A stretch of DNA of 64,000 bases from Methanobacterium sp. (GTDB taxonomy: Archaea; Methanobacteriota; Methanobacteria; Methanobacteriales; Methanobacteriaceae): positions 12,317 through 76,316 of the forward strand of contig NZ_JACRGA010000012.1 of the NCBI RefSeq assembly GCF_016217785.1, in the 5' to 3' direction. Numbering within the stretch: position 1 is the first letter of the stretch; every line of letters starts with the position of its first letter. The position numbers and the translations under genes were made by a program. The notes under the pieces are model-generated. The model ran no database searches. It was given only the letters and a program-made list of their open reading frames with translations, and was not told the origin of the DNA. This document shows positions 27,444 through 46,257 of the stretch, piece after piece.

Positions 27444-27740
27444 TTAAAGTCCCCGTAATTCTTTTTCTGATCCTTTGATGCAAAATAGATCGTTTTTAAG
27501 TTCCATATCTTCTGCTACTTCACATTCCGGGCATATGCAGTCATCTTCTTCCAGGTTACATGCGGATTTGCCCAGTACACAGTACAATCCTTCGTATTTT
27601 TCCTGAGCACATTGGTTGTACATTGGGCAGTCTGGACAGATGCAGAGATCTCCCATTTCATCTAAAAGTTTTTCACCAATTTCCGAATCAGACAGACCTT
27701 CTGAAGATAATTTGTCCATTTTTTCATCGAATTTGTCCAT
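27444..27740 (-). CDS. DUF2769-type Cys-rich protein
   Basis: 98 aa with GGAAGGAT before the ATG. N-terminal acidic helix MDKFDEKMDKLSSEG, then CICPDCPMYNQC, a LYCVLGKSAC block, CICPECEV and LFCIKG: ten Cys arranged for two metal or Fe-S sites. DUF2769 proteins are typical of methanogens; role unknown. A decayed relative lies at 57430-57592. Confidence 0.8.
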   Translation of the reverse strand: MDKFDEKMDKLSSEGLSDSEIGEKLLDEMGDLCICPDCPMYNQCAQEKYEGLYCVLGKSACNLEEDDCICPECEVAEDMELKNDLFCIKGSEKELRGL

Positions 27741-27923
27741 TTTTTATCCTTCCAGATATTTTTTTAATAATTCAATCAAAATTCACAATTTCAATCAGGC
27801 TTTAAACCATAATAAAACAATTAACTCATAACACTCTCTTTTCTTTAAAAAACTGCTCTTTATTAATGTGAAACTAAAATCATTGCAAAGCTAAAATTGC
27901 GAATAAATAAATCCTCGGGCTTA

Positions 27924-28703
27924 TTAATCCTCCAGTTTTATGTCGATTCCCACCGGGCAGTGATCAGAGCCCATTACCTCCGGAAGTATGAAGGCAGATT
28001 CGATGTTATCCATGAATTCCTGATTCACGAAGAAGTAGTCCAGTCTCCAGCCAACGTTCCGTTCCCTGGCACGGGTTCGGTAACTCCACCATGTGTAGTT
28101 TTCGGGTTCCTGGTTGAACTCCCGAAATGTGTCCACATAACCATGACTGAGGAACCGGTCCATCCATTCCCGTTCAATGGGGAGGAAACCAGATATCTTC
28201 TCGTTTTCCTTGGGGCGTGCTATGTCGATTTCTTTGTGTGCTGTGTTCACATCACCACAGACCACGATGTTGCGTCCTTCTTCTTTAAGGGCATCGGCAT
28301 AGTCCAGGAATGAGTCATAGAAATCCAGTTTGTACTGGAGCCGTTCTGGGGACATTTTACCGTTGGGGAAGTAGATGTTAAACAGGACAAAATCTCCATA
28401 GTCCGTTATGAGGGTGCGGCCTTCACTGTCGAATTTGGGAATTCCAAAGCCGTTTTCCACATTTTCAGGTTTTATACTGGTGTAGGTAGCCACACCACTG
28501 TATCCTTTGCGTTCTGCCTCGGAAAGATACAGCTGATAATCATCAATATTCCGGATATCTGCAGGGAACTGTTTGCGAACAGCCTTAGTTTCCTGGATGC
28601 ATAATATATCTGGTTTGTCTTTCGTGAGCCATTCTTTAAATCCTTTTTTGTGCACAGCACGGATTCCATTAACGTTCCATGATAGTATTCTGATTTTCCT
28701 CAA
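27924..28703 (-). CDS. Exonuclease III-family AP endonuclease (Mth212-like)
   Basis: 259 aa from TTG 28703, backed by GAGGTG five bases upstream. Catalytic residues line up by number with M. thermautotrophicus Mth212: E38, N114, K116, D151, N153, D222, H248. ISWN-like start LSWNVNGIRAVH and end GSDHCPVGI are family marks. Mth212 also nicks DNA directly at uracil; the RTRARERNVGWRLDYFFVN block and K125 agree with it. Uracil activity is inferred from overall likeness. Confidence 0.92.
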   Translation of the reverse strand: MRKIRILSWNVNGIRAVHKKGFKEWLTKDKPDILCIQETKAVRKQFPADIRNIDDYQLYLSEAERKGYSGVATYTSIKPENVENGFGIPKFDSEGRTLITDYGDFVLFNIYFPNGKMSPERLQYKLDFYDSFLDYADALKEEGRNIVVCGDVNTAHKEIDIARPKENEKISGFLPIEREWMDRFLSHGYVDTFREFNQEPENYTWWSYRTRARERNVGWRLDYFFVNQEFMDNIESAFILPEVMGSDHCPVGIDIKLED

Positions 28704-28762
28704 TTTTCCACCTCAATTTTTAAGTGCTAAACATTAGTTATTTTGATGAATTATGAGTTTAA

Positions 28763-31437
<2,675 letters not shown>

Positions 31438-31814
31438 TTATTTCACCCCTAAAATTTATCCCCGACTTTACAATCTCAATTCAAATTTGTATTATGATTA
31501 TGATACAGTTAACAATATGATCCACAATTTACTTAAAATTTGACACACCCTCGGACCTGAATAGGTAAAAACCATCGGAATAAAAATCATTCCCCCACTA
31601 AATAAATGTAAAAAATAAACTGTAAAATTCTTTAAAAAACGATTATTGAAGGTAAAATAAAAAATAAATGTAAATAATAGAATCTATTAACAAAAAGCGT
31701 ACGGAAGTAAAAGAGAACGGAAGTTAACAGAAAGAATTAGGATGGAAGTAAAATAGGAATAGTCTGATTTTAACTAGATCATCTATCCCCTATTTGTTCT
31801 CCATGATATCCTCA
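31438..31814. other. Gene-free stretch between the two oxidoreductase operons
   Basis: 377 bases. It holds the promoter of the gamma-alpha gene and the 3' region of vorA. GGAAGT is repeated three times in the variants ACGGAAGTAAAAG, ACGGAAGTTAAC and ATGGAAGTAAAAT within 31698-31754. No open frame or RNA gene is seen. Confidence 0.35.
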
Positions 31815-34338
<2,524 letters not shown>

Positions 34339-34342
<4 letters not shown>

Positions 34343-34629
34343 TTGTCTTCCTCCTTACCCTCTTTATCATTTTTGGGTTTATGCTGGTCTTTTTTACGGG
34401 ATTTTCGGGGTATGTGAACTTCCACAGCCAATGGTTCGGGGCAGGTGTAGTAGCAGTCCCCGCAACCGGTGCATCCTTCTCCCTGATAAACTGCGTAATG
34501 GTAACCGCGTTCATTGATGGCTTCACTCATTTTAAGGACACCAGGACGGCAGGCGCGTATGCATCGTTCACATGCCTTACATTCCAGTTCATTGAAAACT
34601 GGATAGGGTTCTTTCTTGCGATTTGTCAT
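34339..34629 (-). CDS. vorC: 2-ketoisovalerate:ferredoxin oxidoreductase, ferredoxin-like delta subunit
   Basis: 96 aa. Two 4Fe-4S motifs: CKACERCIRACRPG, where Arg stands before the usual Pro, and CTGCGDCYYTCPEP. Passes electrons to ferredoxin. The C-terminus is very Lys/Asp-rich (about 25 residues). First of the vorCBA genes. Confidence 0.9.
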
Positions 34630-34777
34630 GATTCATATCATCCTGTTAATATATTTGAAACGTCATTTTAATGAATAAATAACTCAAAAATCATGTATTT
34701 GAAATAAAAGGATTAATGAAGAATCTGAAATGATTATTATTAATCAAAATACTCCATTATCCATATTAACATCAATA

Positions 34778-36448
<1,671 letters not shown>

Positions 36449-36568
36449 TTTTTATCACCAGTTATTTAATAAAACATTTATTTATCAATTTTTTAGATTC
36501 TCTGAATATATGTTGATTATTATCCATTTTCAGTATCATAATGGTTTTTAAAATTCCAATATCCCTTT

Positions 36569-37123
<555 letters not shown>

Positions 37124-37441
37124 AACTAAAACCTCACATTAGATGTGATTAAGCCTTTTTAATCAAGCCCTTGGCTAGTTTGCCAATGGTTTATAAAAAC
37201 TAACAGGATTTTATTTTAATGTGTCTAAGATAGTTGGATTTCTATCTCTTTTGATCCTATGCTCCACCTTATATCTATAATTTTACACCAATTTTATAAT
37301 GATTGTTAATGACAATTTAATTTTGCTACTATAAATAAATTACCAATGACCAAGATAACCAGTTGAAAAAACTTCAAAAAAGGGAAAATAATCCCTTGAA
37401 AAGTTAAATTAACATGCCATGAATTCCAATTATTAAATAGA

Positions 37442-37477
37442 CAGATATAATTTCAGATGCAGATATAATTTCAGATG
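37442..37477 (+). repeat. Perfect 18-bp tandem duplication in a promoter region
   Basis: CAGATATAATTTCAGATG occurs twice head to tail without a mismatch, 59-94 bases before the adenosine-specific kinase start. Each copy has a TATA-like core (GATATAAT). The rest of 37124-37535 is AT-rich and without an open frame; it also holds the promoter of the XRE-cupin gene. Confidence 0.7.
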
Positions 37478-37535
37478 AATATTGAGTTAATGGACGATAA
37501 TATTGATGGTAAAAATGATAAATGGGGGATGTGTA

Positions 37536-38024
37536 ATGGAACTTAACATTAAAATTGTTAAACTGGAAGCACCAGATGACTGTAATCTTATTTTAGGACA
37601 GAGTCATTTCATCAAGACTGTGGAGGACCTTTACGAGGCCATAGTGAATACCGTGCCCCAGGCAGAGTTTGGTCTTGCATTTGGAGAGGCTTCAGGAGAT
37701 TGTCTGGTGAGAACTGCTGGTAACAATGCAGATCTAGAGAAACTTGCCGGGGAGAAAATGCTGGAGATGGGTTGTGGTCACAGTTTCCTGATCTTCCTGG
37801 GTAATGCATTCCCCCTAAATCTCACCCAACGAATCAAAGATGTGCCTGAGGTGGTTAATCTTTTCTGCGCCACTGCCAATCCAGTTCAGGCCCTGATTGT
37901 TGAAACCAAACAGGGGAGGGGAATAATTGGAGTTGTTGATGGTTTCAAACCGCAATCTATTGAGACAGAGGAGGATGTGGATGATAGGCATAAATTCCTC
38001 AGGGATATAGGATATAAATTATAA
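37536..38024 (+). CDS. Adenosine-specific kinase family protein
   Basis: 162 aa from ATG 37536, with GGGGG eight bases upstream; the longer frame from TTG 37503 is less likely. The sequence KLEAPDDCNLILGQSHFIKTVEDLYEA with FGLAFGEASGDCLVRTAGN and LGNAFPLNLTQRIKDVPEVV is that of the small family first described in Pyrobaculum as binding adenosine. Kinase activity and physiological role are poorly known. Confidence 0.85.
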   Translation: MELNIKIVKLEAPDDCNLILGQSHFIKTVEDLYEAIVNTVPQAEFGLAFGEASGDCLVRTAGNNADLEKLAGEKMLEMGCGHSFLIFLGNAFPLNLTQRIKDVPEVVNLFCATANPVQALIVETKQGRGIIGVVDGFKPQSIETEEDVDDRHKFLRDIGYKL

Positions 38025-38280
38025 CATAAAACCCATAATTAACTATTTTCATTATTTAATGCCTTAATTTTATTTTATTTATTTTTTTCATTTTTCTAAA
38101 AAACTAATTTCTTTAAAAATAGTTCTTATCTAGATTTTCATCCTAAATAGCCTAATCATGAGGAAGTATCTCTCTATCTCTCTTCCAAAAAATGATTATA
38201 AAATCCATGTGATATCTCAAAATTTATATCCCAGAAAAACCAATTATTATAGTGTATAAAACAGATTAGGGGGTTAAATT

Positions 38281-38604
38281 ATGGCAAATATCGTATTTCA
38301 TAGGGTTAGTGGGAGTAAAAAGAAAGATAAAACTATAGATGTGGATGATAAATACATATCACTCCAAAACAGAAGAGAGGGGGCCCTGGTTGTTAAATTC
38401 AGTGGTCCGGAAGATAAATTAATGGAAATACATGATTTTTTTGATACACTGGATGATATGGAAACTGTGCCTGTGGATATTGATAATACCGGACCGGTGG
38501 AATACTATTTCAGAGGGATCTCGCCCTTTAGTGATGACGTGGATGAGGGCCTTTCCATTAAAAAGTTCAGCGTCACCTTACAACTGCGAAGAGAACTACT
38601 TTAA
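38281..38604 (+). CDS. Hypothetical protein
   Basis: 107 aa with a good ribosome site (GGGGGTT). Small alpha/beta protein, acidic at the centre (FFDTLDDMETVPVDIDNTG) and basic at the start (RVSGSKKKDKTIDVDDKY). No motif recognised. Confidence 0.65.
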   Translation: MANIVFHRVSGSKKKDKTIDVDDKYISLQNRREGALVVKFSGPEDKLMEIHDFFDTLDDMETVPVDIDNTGPVEYYFRGISPFSDDVDEGLSIKKFSVTLQLRRELL

Positions 38605-38714
38605 GGTTTCAAAAAACTCATTTAGGACCTTAAAACCCAGTTAATAGTCTACTTAAGAGCTTATTTAGACATTAAAATACATGTGAATCTTCAAAAACTG
38701 CCTAATACTAGAGA

Positions 38715-39284
38715 TCACTTAAGCATTTCAGCGTGCTCACGGAATATGGCTGGTATATCCTCAGGATGTTCAAATACATTGGTACTGTCCATTTTTGACA
38801 GTTTTTCCACATGCTCTGCATCCTCACGAGTTATGGTCAACTCCAGATCTTTACCATTAGGGAGTTTAGTGGTTACAATACCCTCCCTAAAGTCTGTGGG
38901 CATGATGTAAAGTGGTGTGTTAGTTTTTTGACCCATTATGGCAGCGTTGGTGAGCAGGGTGTCTGCTATGCGCAGTGATATCTTAGCCACTGTGTTAGAT
39001 GTTGCCGGAGCCACCAAAAGGAACGCATACCTTCCCAGCTGAATCTGTCCAGCCAGGAAGGGGGCATTGGAGTTGATCTCAGTCCAGGTCTTGTCAAACT
39101 TCGTTTCCAGAGTATTGGAGAGATTATAATATTTTAAAACCTGATCTCCTGCCTTGGAAATGAACACCCTTATGTCGAATTGTTTATGGTATTCATCCCT
39201 CATCTGTTGCATGATTTCCACGGTTTCCACCAGTTTTTCACCGCTTCCCGTAATCCCCCAGGCAATTTTTCTTTTTTTATTCAT
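38715..39284 (-). CDS. AfpA-type archaeoflavoprotein
   Basis: 189 aa from ATG 39284; ATG 39311 would add nine residues. UbiX/PPC-decarboxylase-like FMN protein: KIAWGITGSGEKLVETVEIM, a Cys-poor middle, FLLVAPATSNTVAKISLRIADTLLTNAA and PLYIMPTDFREG. This matches archaeoflavoprotein AfpA, which accepts electrons from ferredoxin in Archaeoglobus and Methanosarcina, and its relative DmrB, dihydromethanopterin reductase. I prefer AfpA. Partner unknown. Confidence 0.78.
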   Translation of the reverse strand: MNKKRKIAWGITGSGEKLVETVEIMQQMRDEYHKQFDIRVFISKAGDQVLKYYNLSNTLETKFDKTWTEINSNAPFLAGQIQLGRYAFLLVAPATSNTVAKISLRIADTLLTNAAIMGQKTNTPLYIMPTDFREGIVTTKLPNGKDLELTITREDAEHVEKLSKMDSTNVFEHPEDIPAIFREHAEMLK

Positions 39285-39459
39285 GATCTTATTATCTGTG
39301 CACCAATTCATAATTTATTTTTCGATTTTCGTATGATATTTTTGGTATGATACTTACCTGATATTGAAAGTCAAACCAGCATACATTGTAAGTCAACCAT
39401 ATAAATATTAGATTAATCAAGGAATAAATCTAAAACCAATAAATGAATCTACCATTCAA

Positions 39460-39497
39460 TTAACCATAGTACAATACTTTAACCATAGAACAATACC
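39460..39497 (+). repeat. 19-bp tandem repeat upstream of a small Cys protein gene
   Basis: TTAACCATAGTACAATACT followed directly by TTAACCATAGAACAATACC, two mismatches, ending 51 bases before the gene at 39549. Could be an operator pair or a slippage duplication. Confidence 0.6.
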
Positions 39498-39548
39498 TAA
39501 TCATATCCATTTAAATGATTAAATACGAATTTAATAGACTCATAATCC

Positions 39549-39815
39549 ATGGTGGTGTTTAACATCCAGAATAATGAAGTAATAAAAGGTAAACCACTTA
39601 AAAATTCTGATCCAAATAGTGAAGAAAGCGAAATACACCGTGAAAATCAAGAAGATGAAAAAATTAAAACTTGCTACACTTGCGGTAAAAAATTTGATAT
39701 GAATAAAGAGGACGGGAGCCGCTACCGTTATGGGAAATTCCCATTATGCGCTTATTGTGCGGAATTTTACGGTTTTTATTTTGATGATCCTGGACAAAAA
39801 AGAAGGGAAAAATAA
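39549..39815 (+). CDS. Small protein with two CxxC pairs
   Basis: 88 aa. TCYTCGKKF and LCAYCAEFYGFYFDD give a four-Cys zinc-ribbon arrangement in the C-terminal half; the first 40 residues are polar and probably disordered. The ATG has no clear ribosome site. Not recognised. Confidence 0.6.
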   Translation: MVVFNIQNNEVIKGKPLKNSDPNSEESEIHRENQEDEKIKTCYTCGKKFDMNKEDGSRYRYGKFPLCAYCAEFYGFYFDDPGQKRREK

Positions 39816-39901
39816 AAAGGAGAATAAGAGAAAGTTTTAGAAAAAATAATTATATAATATTATTAGTTTCTAAAAGCTAACTTAGTTTTTAAATGCTACT
39901 A

Positions 39902-41251
<1,350 letters not shown>

Positions 41252-41501
41252 TAAAAGCACTTCCTTAAAATTATCATTAAACGCTTGATTTAATTTAAAC
41301 TTGATTAGATTAACTAATCAAGAATTTACAATTATATTTATGGTTAATACGTTCTGAAATGCTGTGATCTAAATACTATATCCAATCTGATAATGCTGGT
41401 ATCTGATATCCATGATAATGGCTATATACTATCCCTGATAGTTTCGGTTATCTTGGGTATCTATTATTCCAATCCGATAATGTTATCACTGCGTACTCGA
41501 T

Positions 41502-42971
41502 CTAGATATCTACCCGCCAGACTTTATAATCTTTGTTCTGGTAAACCAGGGTGAAATAACTGGGATGAACTATTGGGGACTGTTCCACAAAGTATCTAAT
41601 TTTATCCCTCTCAACATCTTCTTTAGTGAAATTTCCACTGTAGTAAAGGTTTCGATCAAGGACTTTAACCATACCTGGCTGGTAACCTCCAGTGGAAACT
41701 GGTTGCCTGGACACCGAGACAATCACCGGATCAAGGCCTTCAGTGAGTGACATTACCACTCCACTACCACCCCCATTATGAGCAAAACACTGGGCTAAGT
41801 CTCTTTGAGAGTCATTAACCAGTGGTTTTACAGATAAAGCATAGAATACTCCTGAACAGACTGCAGATATGATTAAAATAATAACTATAACTTTGTATAT
41901 TCGGTCATAAACCGATTTTTTACCCTTAAAGGAGTGTATGTAATCCAGTCCCAGTGCAGCCATAAGCACCACTGGAAAGACTGCGAAGTTCAATATACGA
42001 TCTATGAGTATGGAAAATCCCAATAAATAGGCATTACTTAATATTAACAGAAATAATGTCCAGGAAATAATTAAAATCTCCTTACGGGATAATTTTTTAT
42101 ACCACCTTTCCAGATCATCCTTTTTTAATCCCATAATCATGAAAATTACCCATAAAAGGGTGAATATCAGGGCAGGTGCTCCCATGGTCTTAACCAGGAT
42201 GATAAGGTACTGAACAGGTCCTTGAATAACAGCCCGGGGGTTGTGGAAAACGAAACCATACTGGATTAGCAGGGGAAACCACCAAAGAGCGGCTACTATA
42301 AGGGTGAATCCCAGGAATATCCCTAAAGACCTGTACTCGACTTTATCCTTTCGCAGTTTAAGGGCTAATGTGAAAAGTAGGACCACTCCTAACATTATTA
42401 ATCCAGTTAGATTATGGGTTAGCATCATCAACCCACTGATAATACCTCCCAAAACAGCTAATTTATATCCATCTCCTTCCAGTGCACGGTAATAAAAGTA
42501 TACTGCGATGGGGAATAAAATTAAGGCCAGGGTTTCTGGTAAGGGTAGCATGGCCCGGTGGAATACTGAGGTGAAAAACAAAAAGAATCCAGCTAAGAGA
42601 GCCACCCTTAAGTTGTAAAATTTCCAGGCAACGTAGGTGAATGATAAAACCAGGAAAAATGCAAAAATTGGTTGCAGATATCGGGCAATCTGGAAGGGAT
42701 CAACTTTAAAAAGGGCGGTAAATGCCGCCAAAATATAATGGAATAAGGGTGGGTAAAAAATAGGTCTTCCGAAGGGTGCGTAGGTTAACGGATCCCATAA
42801 GGTGAGTCCTTGCTCCAGGTAGAGTTTGGCCAGGTGCACATGGTAATATATATCCCAGCTTAATGGCCATTGGTACTTTAAAGTGGGAATAATGGCCACG
42901 AAGAACGCAAGGATGGCAGGAATCAAAAGTAATAGAACAGACTTATTTTTAGTTATTTTTTCATATTCCAT
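41502..42971 (-). CDS. GT-C-type membrane glycosyltransferase-like protein, copy 1
   Basis: 489 aa from ATG 42971 (GGTG seven bases ahead). About 11-12 membrane segments. First extracytoplasmic loop carries SWDIYYHVHLAKLYLEQGLTLWDPLTYAPFGRP, in which the Asp is placed as in GT-C enzymes that use lipid-linked sugars. The last 90 residues are soluble (LAQCFAHNGGGSGVVMSLTEG). Its close relative at 44698 flanks the deacetylase on the other side. Donor and acceptor unknown. Confidence 0.75.
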   Translation of the reverse strand: MEYEKITKNKSVLLLLIPAILAFFVAIIPTLKYQWPLSWDIYYHVHLAKLYLEQGLTLWDPLTYAPFGRPIFYPPLFHYILAAFTALFKVDPFQIARYLQPIFAFFLVLSFTYVAWKFYNLRVALLAGFFLFFTSVFHRAMLPLPETLALILFPIAVYFYYRALEGDGYKLAVLGGIISGLMMLTHNLTGLIMLGVVLLFTLALKLRKDKVEYRSLGIFLGFTLIVAALWWFPLLIQYGFVFHNPRAVIQGPVQYLIILVKTMGAPALIFTLLWVIFMIMGLKKDDLERWYKKLSRKEILIISWTLFLLILSNAYLLGFSILIDRILNFAVFPVVLMAALGLDYIHSFKGKKSVYDRIYKVIVIILIISAVCSGVFYALSVKPLVNDSQRDLAQCFAHNGGGSGVVMSLTEGLDPVIVSVSRQPVSTGGYQPGMVKVLDRNLYYSGNFTKEDVERDKIRYFVEQSPIVHPSYFTLVYQNKDYKVWRVDI

Positions 42972-43197
42972 AGGGCACACCGGTGTCTGTGATGATAAAT
43001 AAATATTAGTAAACTAAACTCATGGTATTTTAATTTGAAGTTATCGATTTAAACATAAATAACATTTAGGTCATTGATTAATTTTAATTAAGTCATTGAT
43101 TAATTTTAAAACAATTTTAGTAATCCTCATCCTATAAAGTGAGGGAAAAAGAATAAAATGATTAAAAATAGAATAAAAATACATTAAAGGTACTGAT

Positions 43198-44652
43198 ATG
43201 ACTACCACTTCCCCTCCATCCCCACAGTCAAACCGTAACAAACTCCTTTTAATCGTTTTAGGCTTAATTACAATTATCACCCTATCATATTTATTTTTAA
43301 GCTATTTGGATACTCCAGAATACTCTCAGATGCCTGAAATCCAGAGTAGTGATAGAATTCTGGTTATTGCTCCCCATCCTGATGATGAATCACTGGCTGC
43401 CGGTGGGTTGATAAAAAAGGCCAGGGATATGAATGCCACTGTAACCGTGGTGGTTATGACGGATGGTAGCAGTGCCGCCACACCAGAAGAACTTTCCCAG
43501 TACCTTGAAAAAAATAATAAGAACAGTTCCACTGAAATTTCAGAACTGAGACATGAAGAAGCTTTGAATGCACTCTCCAAATTGGGTGTGAATGAAAGTA
43601 ACATTATATTTTTGGGTTATCCTGATACCGGCCTCAAAGCCCTGTTTGAGGATTACTGGGACCCGGATAAACTCTACACCAGCAACACCCCCTTCAACAA
43701 GTTTGATCATTCCCACTATAATTTCACTTACCAGCAGAATGCTACTTACACCGGCGGGAATGTAGCAGAAAACTTAAAACAAATAATAACTGATTTCAAG
43801 CCCACCATCATCATCACTCCGGATGGACTAGATGAACATCGCGATCACTGGGCTACCAATGCATTTGTAATGTATTCTACCGCTGCAACGAACTTTAAAG
43901 GGAAGATATACACTTATCTGGTTCATAAGGGTGGGACTAAATGGCCATCACCCCCTAACTACCAGCCATCTCTAAATTTAACACCTCCCCCAGAACTGCA
44001 GAACTTTGATGTTAACTGTATAGAAAATCCTTTAACTGCAGATGAAGAGAAGACAAAAGAAGAAGCTATTAATTCCTATGGACTCCCCCTTTCTCTCACC
44101 AAAGGGTATCTTAAATCTTTCATCCGAATTAACGAACTTTTCGCCACACCGCAACCAGTTAACGTGCAATTTATTAATGATAACAATTTTTCTAAAACAG
44201 GAATGCCACAATCCTCATTTGAAGATGTGAGATATGATTATAACACTAAAACTCTTAAAACATCGGATGAAATGAGTTCCGTGGGCGTGGCACGTGATGA
44301 TAATAATTTTTATATCATCATATCCGCTGCCCATGATATTAACCGTGAACTGGTTTACAGGTACCATTTCCGATTTCTGGAGAATGGACAATTTAAACGT
44401 TTGGAGGTTGAGGTTCAAAATGGCACTGCAGAATATGAGAAAAAATCTGTTAACAGCATTGAAGTTGAAATGAATGCCACAGTTGAAGTTCAGGGGGACA
44501 TGTTAGTGTTGAAGCTCCCTCTGAATGTTTTTAAGAATTCATCATTCCTGATGATGAACACCGATGTTAGTGATAAAGAGGGGCAACTGATGGACTTATC
44601 AGCCTGGAGAGAACTTGAAATTGATTCTGGAATAAATCTGATTGAATCTTAA
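43198..44652 (+). CDS. Membrane-anchored PIG-L (LmbE-like) N-deacetylase with extra C-terminal domain
   Basis: 484 aa. Signal anchor at 14-36, then the PIG-L domain: zinc motif VIAPHPDDES with H60, D62, D63, and a second site PDGLDEHRDHWA with E213, H214, H217. PIG-L enzymes remove acetyl from N-acetylglucosamine units. From about 340 to 484 there is a further beta-rich region (VGVARDDNNFYIIISAAHD, YRYHFRFLENG) that looks like a carbohydrate-binding sandwich. Around ten N-x-S/T sites suggest an external, glycosylated protein. Confidence 0.85.
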   Translation: MTTTSPPSPQSNRNKLLLIVLGLITIITLSYLFLSYLDTPEYSQMPEIQSSDRILVIAPHPDDESLAAGGLIKKARDMNATVTVVVMTDGSSAATPEELSQYLEKNNKNSSTEISELRHEEALNALSKLGVNESNIIFLGYPDTGLKALFEDYWDPDKLYTSNTPFNKFDHSHYNFTYQQNATYTGGNVAENLKQIITDFKPTIIITPDGLDEHRDHWATNAFVMYSTAATNFKGKIYTYLVHKGGTKWPSPPNYQPSLNLTPPPELQNFDVNCIENPLTADEEKTKEEAINSYGLPLSLTKGYLKSFIRINELFATPQPVNVQFINDNNFSKTGMPQSSFEDVRYDYNTKTLKTSDEMSSVGVARDDNNFYIIISAAHDINRELVYRYHFRFLENGQFKRLEVEVQNGTAEYEKKSVNSIEVEMNATVEVQGDMLVLKLPLNVFKNSSFLMMNTDVSDKEGQLMDLSAWRELEIDSGINLIES

Positions 44653-44697
44653 TATAACCAGTGCGTTATCCACCCTGAGATATCCGATTATCTTAAT

Positions 44698-46155
44698 TTA
44701 AATGGAAGTTAAGGAAGCATCTCGGTTGAAAGTATAAATTTCGTAATTACTATTTTTATATACCAGTGTGGTGTAGGGAGGGGCTTTCATACCTGAAAAC
44801 AGAACCACGTATCCCACATTATCCTTTATGTAATCTGATTGATTCACCCTTCCATCTGCATATTTCTGGATATCCAGGGACTGTAATATACCCTGACCAT
44901 AACCACCCACCGCCACGGGTTGTCTGCTGATAGCCACTATAAATGGATCTCTGAAGTTATACGCTACCACCACACTTTTTTTATCCCCATTCTCCTGGAA
45001 CCATTCTGCAATGTCCAGTTCACTGTCAGAGGCCCTTAACCAGATGAATCCACTGTCAACATCAGCCAGCATGGAATATCCAATCATAACCGATGATATG
45101 TAAACACAAGCGATGAAAATACAGTAGAACTTCCGGGAGATGTTTTTTTGTGCAATTATGATTTTTAAGTGCTTAACTCCCAATCCAGCCATGACTACCA
45201 GGGGGAAAAGGGCAAATGTCAGGAACCGGTTGCTTAAAATAGATACACCCAGATAATTCAGGTTACTGACAACTAAAATTGAAATTAAACTGGTTAATAT
45301 TAAAATATCCTGTTTGGATCTTCTTTTAACCATTGGAATAGCACCTAAAAATGCAAATAGGAGTGTTAAGATCCCGAAAAACTTTGGATAACTTAAAAAA
45401 CTCACCAGATATGGAGCATCACCATTTGAATTAAAAACAAGCCCATATTTAACTAGTAACGGTATCCACCATATTGATGCTACCAGAAAAGCAGAAATAA
45501 CAAATACCATCCAGTACTTCAGAATTGATTTATCCTTTAAACTGATTAAGAGAGCATAAATGGATGTTACCAAAAACAAGAATGATGCAGAGAGTGTGTG
45601 GGTTAAAAATACTATTCCCGTCATGATCCCTGATATTGAAGCGTATTTATAACTTTTTTTATTGGTGGAAAGATAAAACCCATAAAGCACCAGGGGAAAC
45701 AGTATGAGGGCCAGATTTTCCGGGCCAGGTAAGATAAATCTTTGAAAGACCACACTGAAAAATATAAAGAATCCGGCAGTAACACCTACCAGAACACTTT
45801 CATAAAGTTTGTAAGCTACGTAAGCAAAGGAGAAGAATAAGAACAGAGTTAGTACTGGTTGTAAAAATCGGGCCGCGTCGAACATATCCCCAAAAATAAA
45901 GCCGAATGAAAGTAATAACAAATGAAAAATGGGGGGATAAGAAATAGGCCGCCCGTATGGTGCAGATGTTAACGGATCCCAGTAGATCAATCCTTGTTCC
46001 AAGTATAGCTTGGCCAGATGAACATGATAAAAAATATCCCCACCCAAAGGCCACCCGTACTTTAAAGTAGGAATTAGTGCTATGAAAAATGCTGCTACGG
46101 CAGGGACGAGTAACAGTAAAACAGGTTTTTCTCGTAAGACTTGGGAATAGTTCAT
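44698..46155 (-). CDS. GT-C-type membrane glycosyltransferase-like protein, copy 2
   Basis: 485 aa, a paralogue of the 41502 protein: the same start ALIPTLKYGWPLGGDIFYHVH with LAKLYLEQGLIYWDP, the same number of membrane segments and a matching C-terminal soluble region ending VVLFSGMKAPPYTTLVYKN. Both keep the loop Asp. Divergent from the GT2 gene at 46258 by 102 bases. Confidence 0.75.
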   Translation of the reverse strand: MNYSQVLREKPVLLLLVPAVAAFFIALIPTLKYGWPLGGDIFYHVHLAKLYLEQGLIYWDPLTSAPYGRPISYPPIFHLLLLSFGFIFGDMFDAARFLQPVLTLFLFFSFAYVAYKLYESVLVGVTAGFFIFFSVVFQRFILPGPENLALILFPLVLYGFYLSTNKKSYKYASISGIMTGIVFLTHTLSASFLFLVTSIYALLISLKDKSILKYWMVFVISAFLVASIWWIPLLVKYGLVFNSNGDAPYLVSFLSYPKFFGILTLLFAFLGAIPMVKRRSKQDILILTSLISILVVSNLNYLGVSILSNRFLTFALFPLVVMAGLGVKHLKIIIAQKNISRKFYCIFIACVYISSVMIGYSMLADVDSGFIWLRASDSELDIAEWFQENGDKKSVVVAYNFRDPFIVAISRQPVAVGGYGQGILQSLDIQKYADGRVNQSDYIKDNVGYVVLFSGMKAPPYTTLVYKNSNYEIYTFNRDASLTSI

Positions 46156-46257
46156 TGGAACACCATGACTTTATATTAAATGAAAATATTTAAATTTATA
46201 AGTATAATATTATTTGCTGACTTTGTTAATTTCCATTAATAAATTACAGGAATTTAA

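Noticed and set aside
27897..28313. 138-residue plus-strand open frame opposite the AP endonuclease
   Set aside because: Lies entirely against the well-supported endonuclease and has no ribosome site or recognisable motif.
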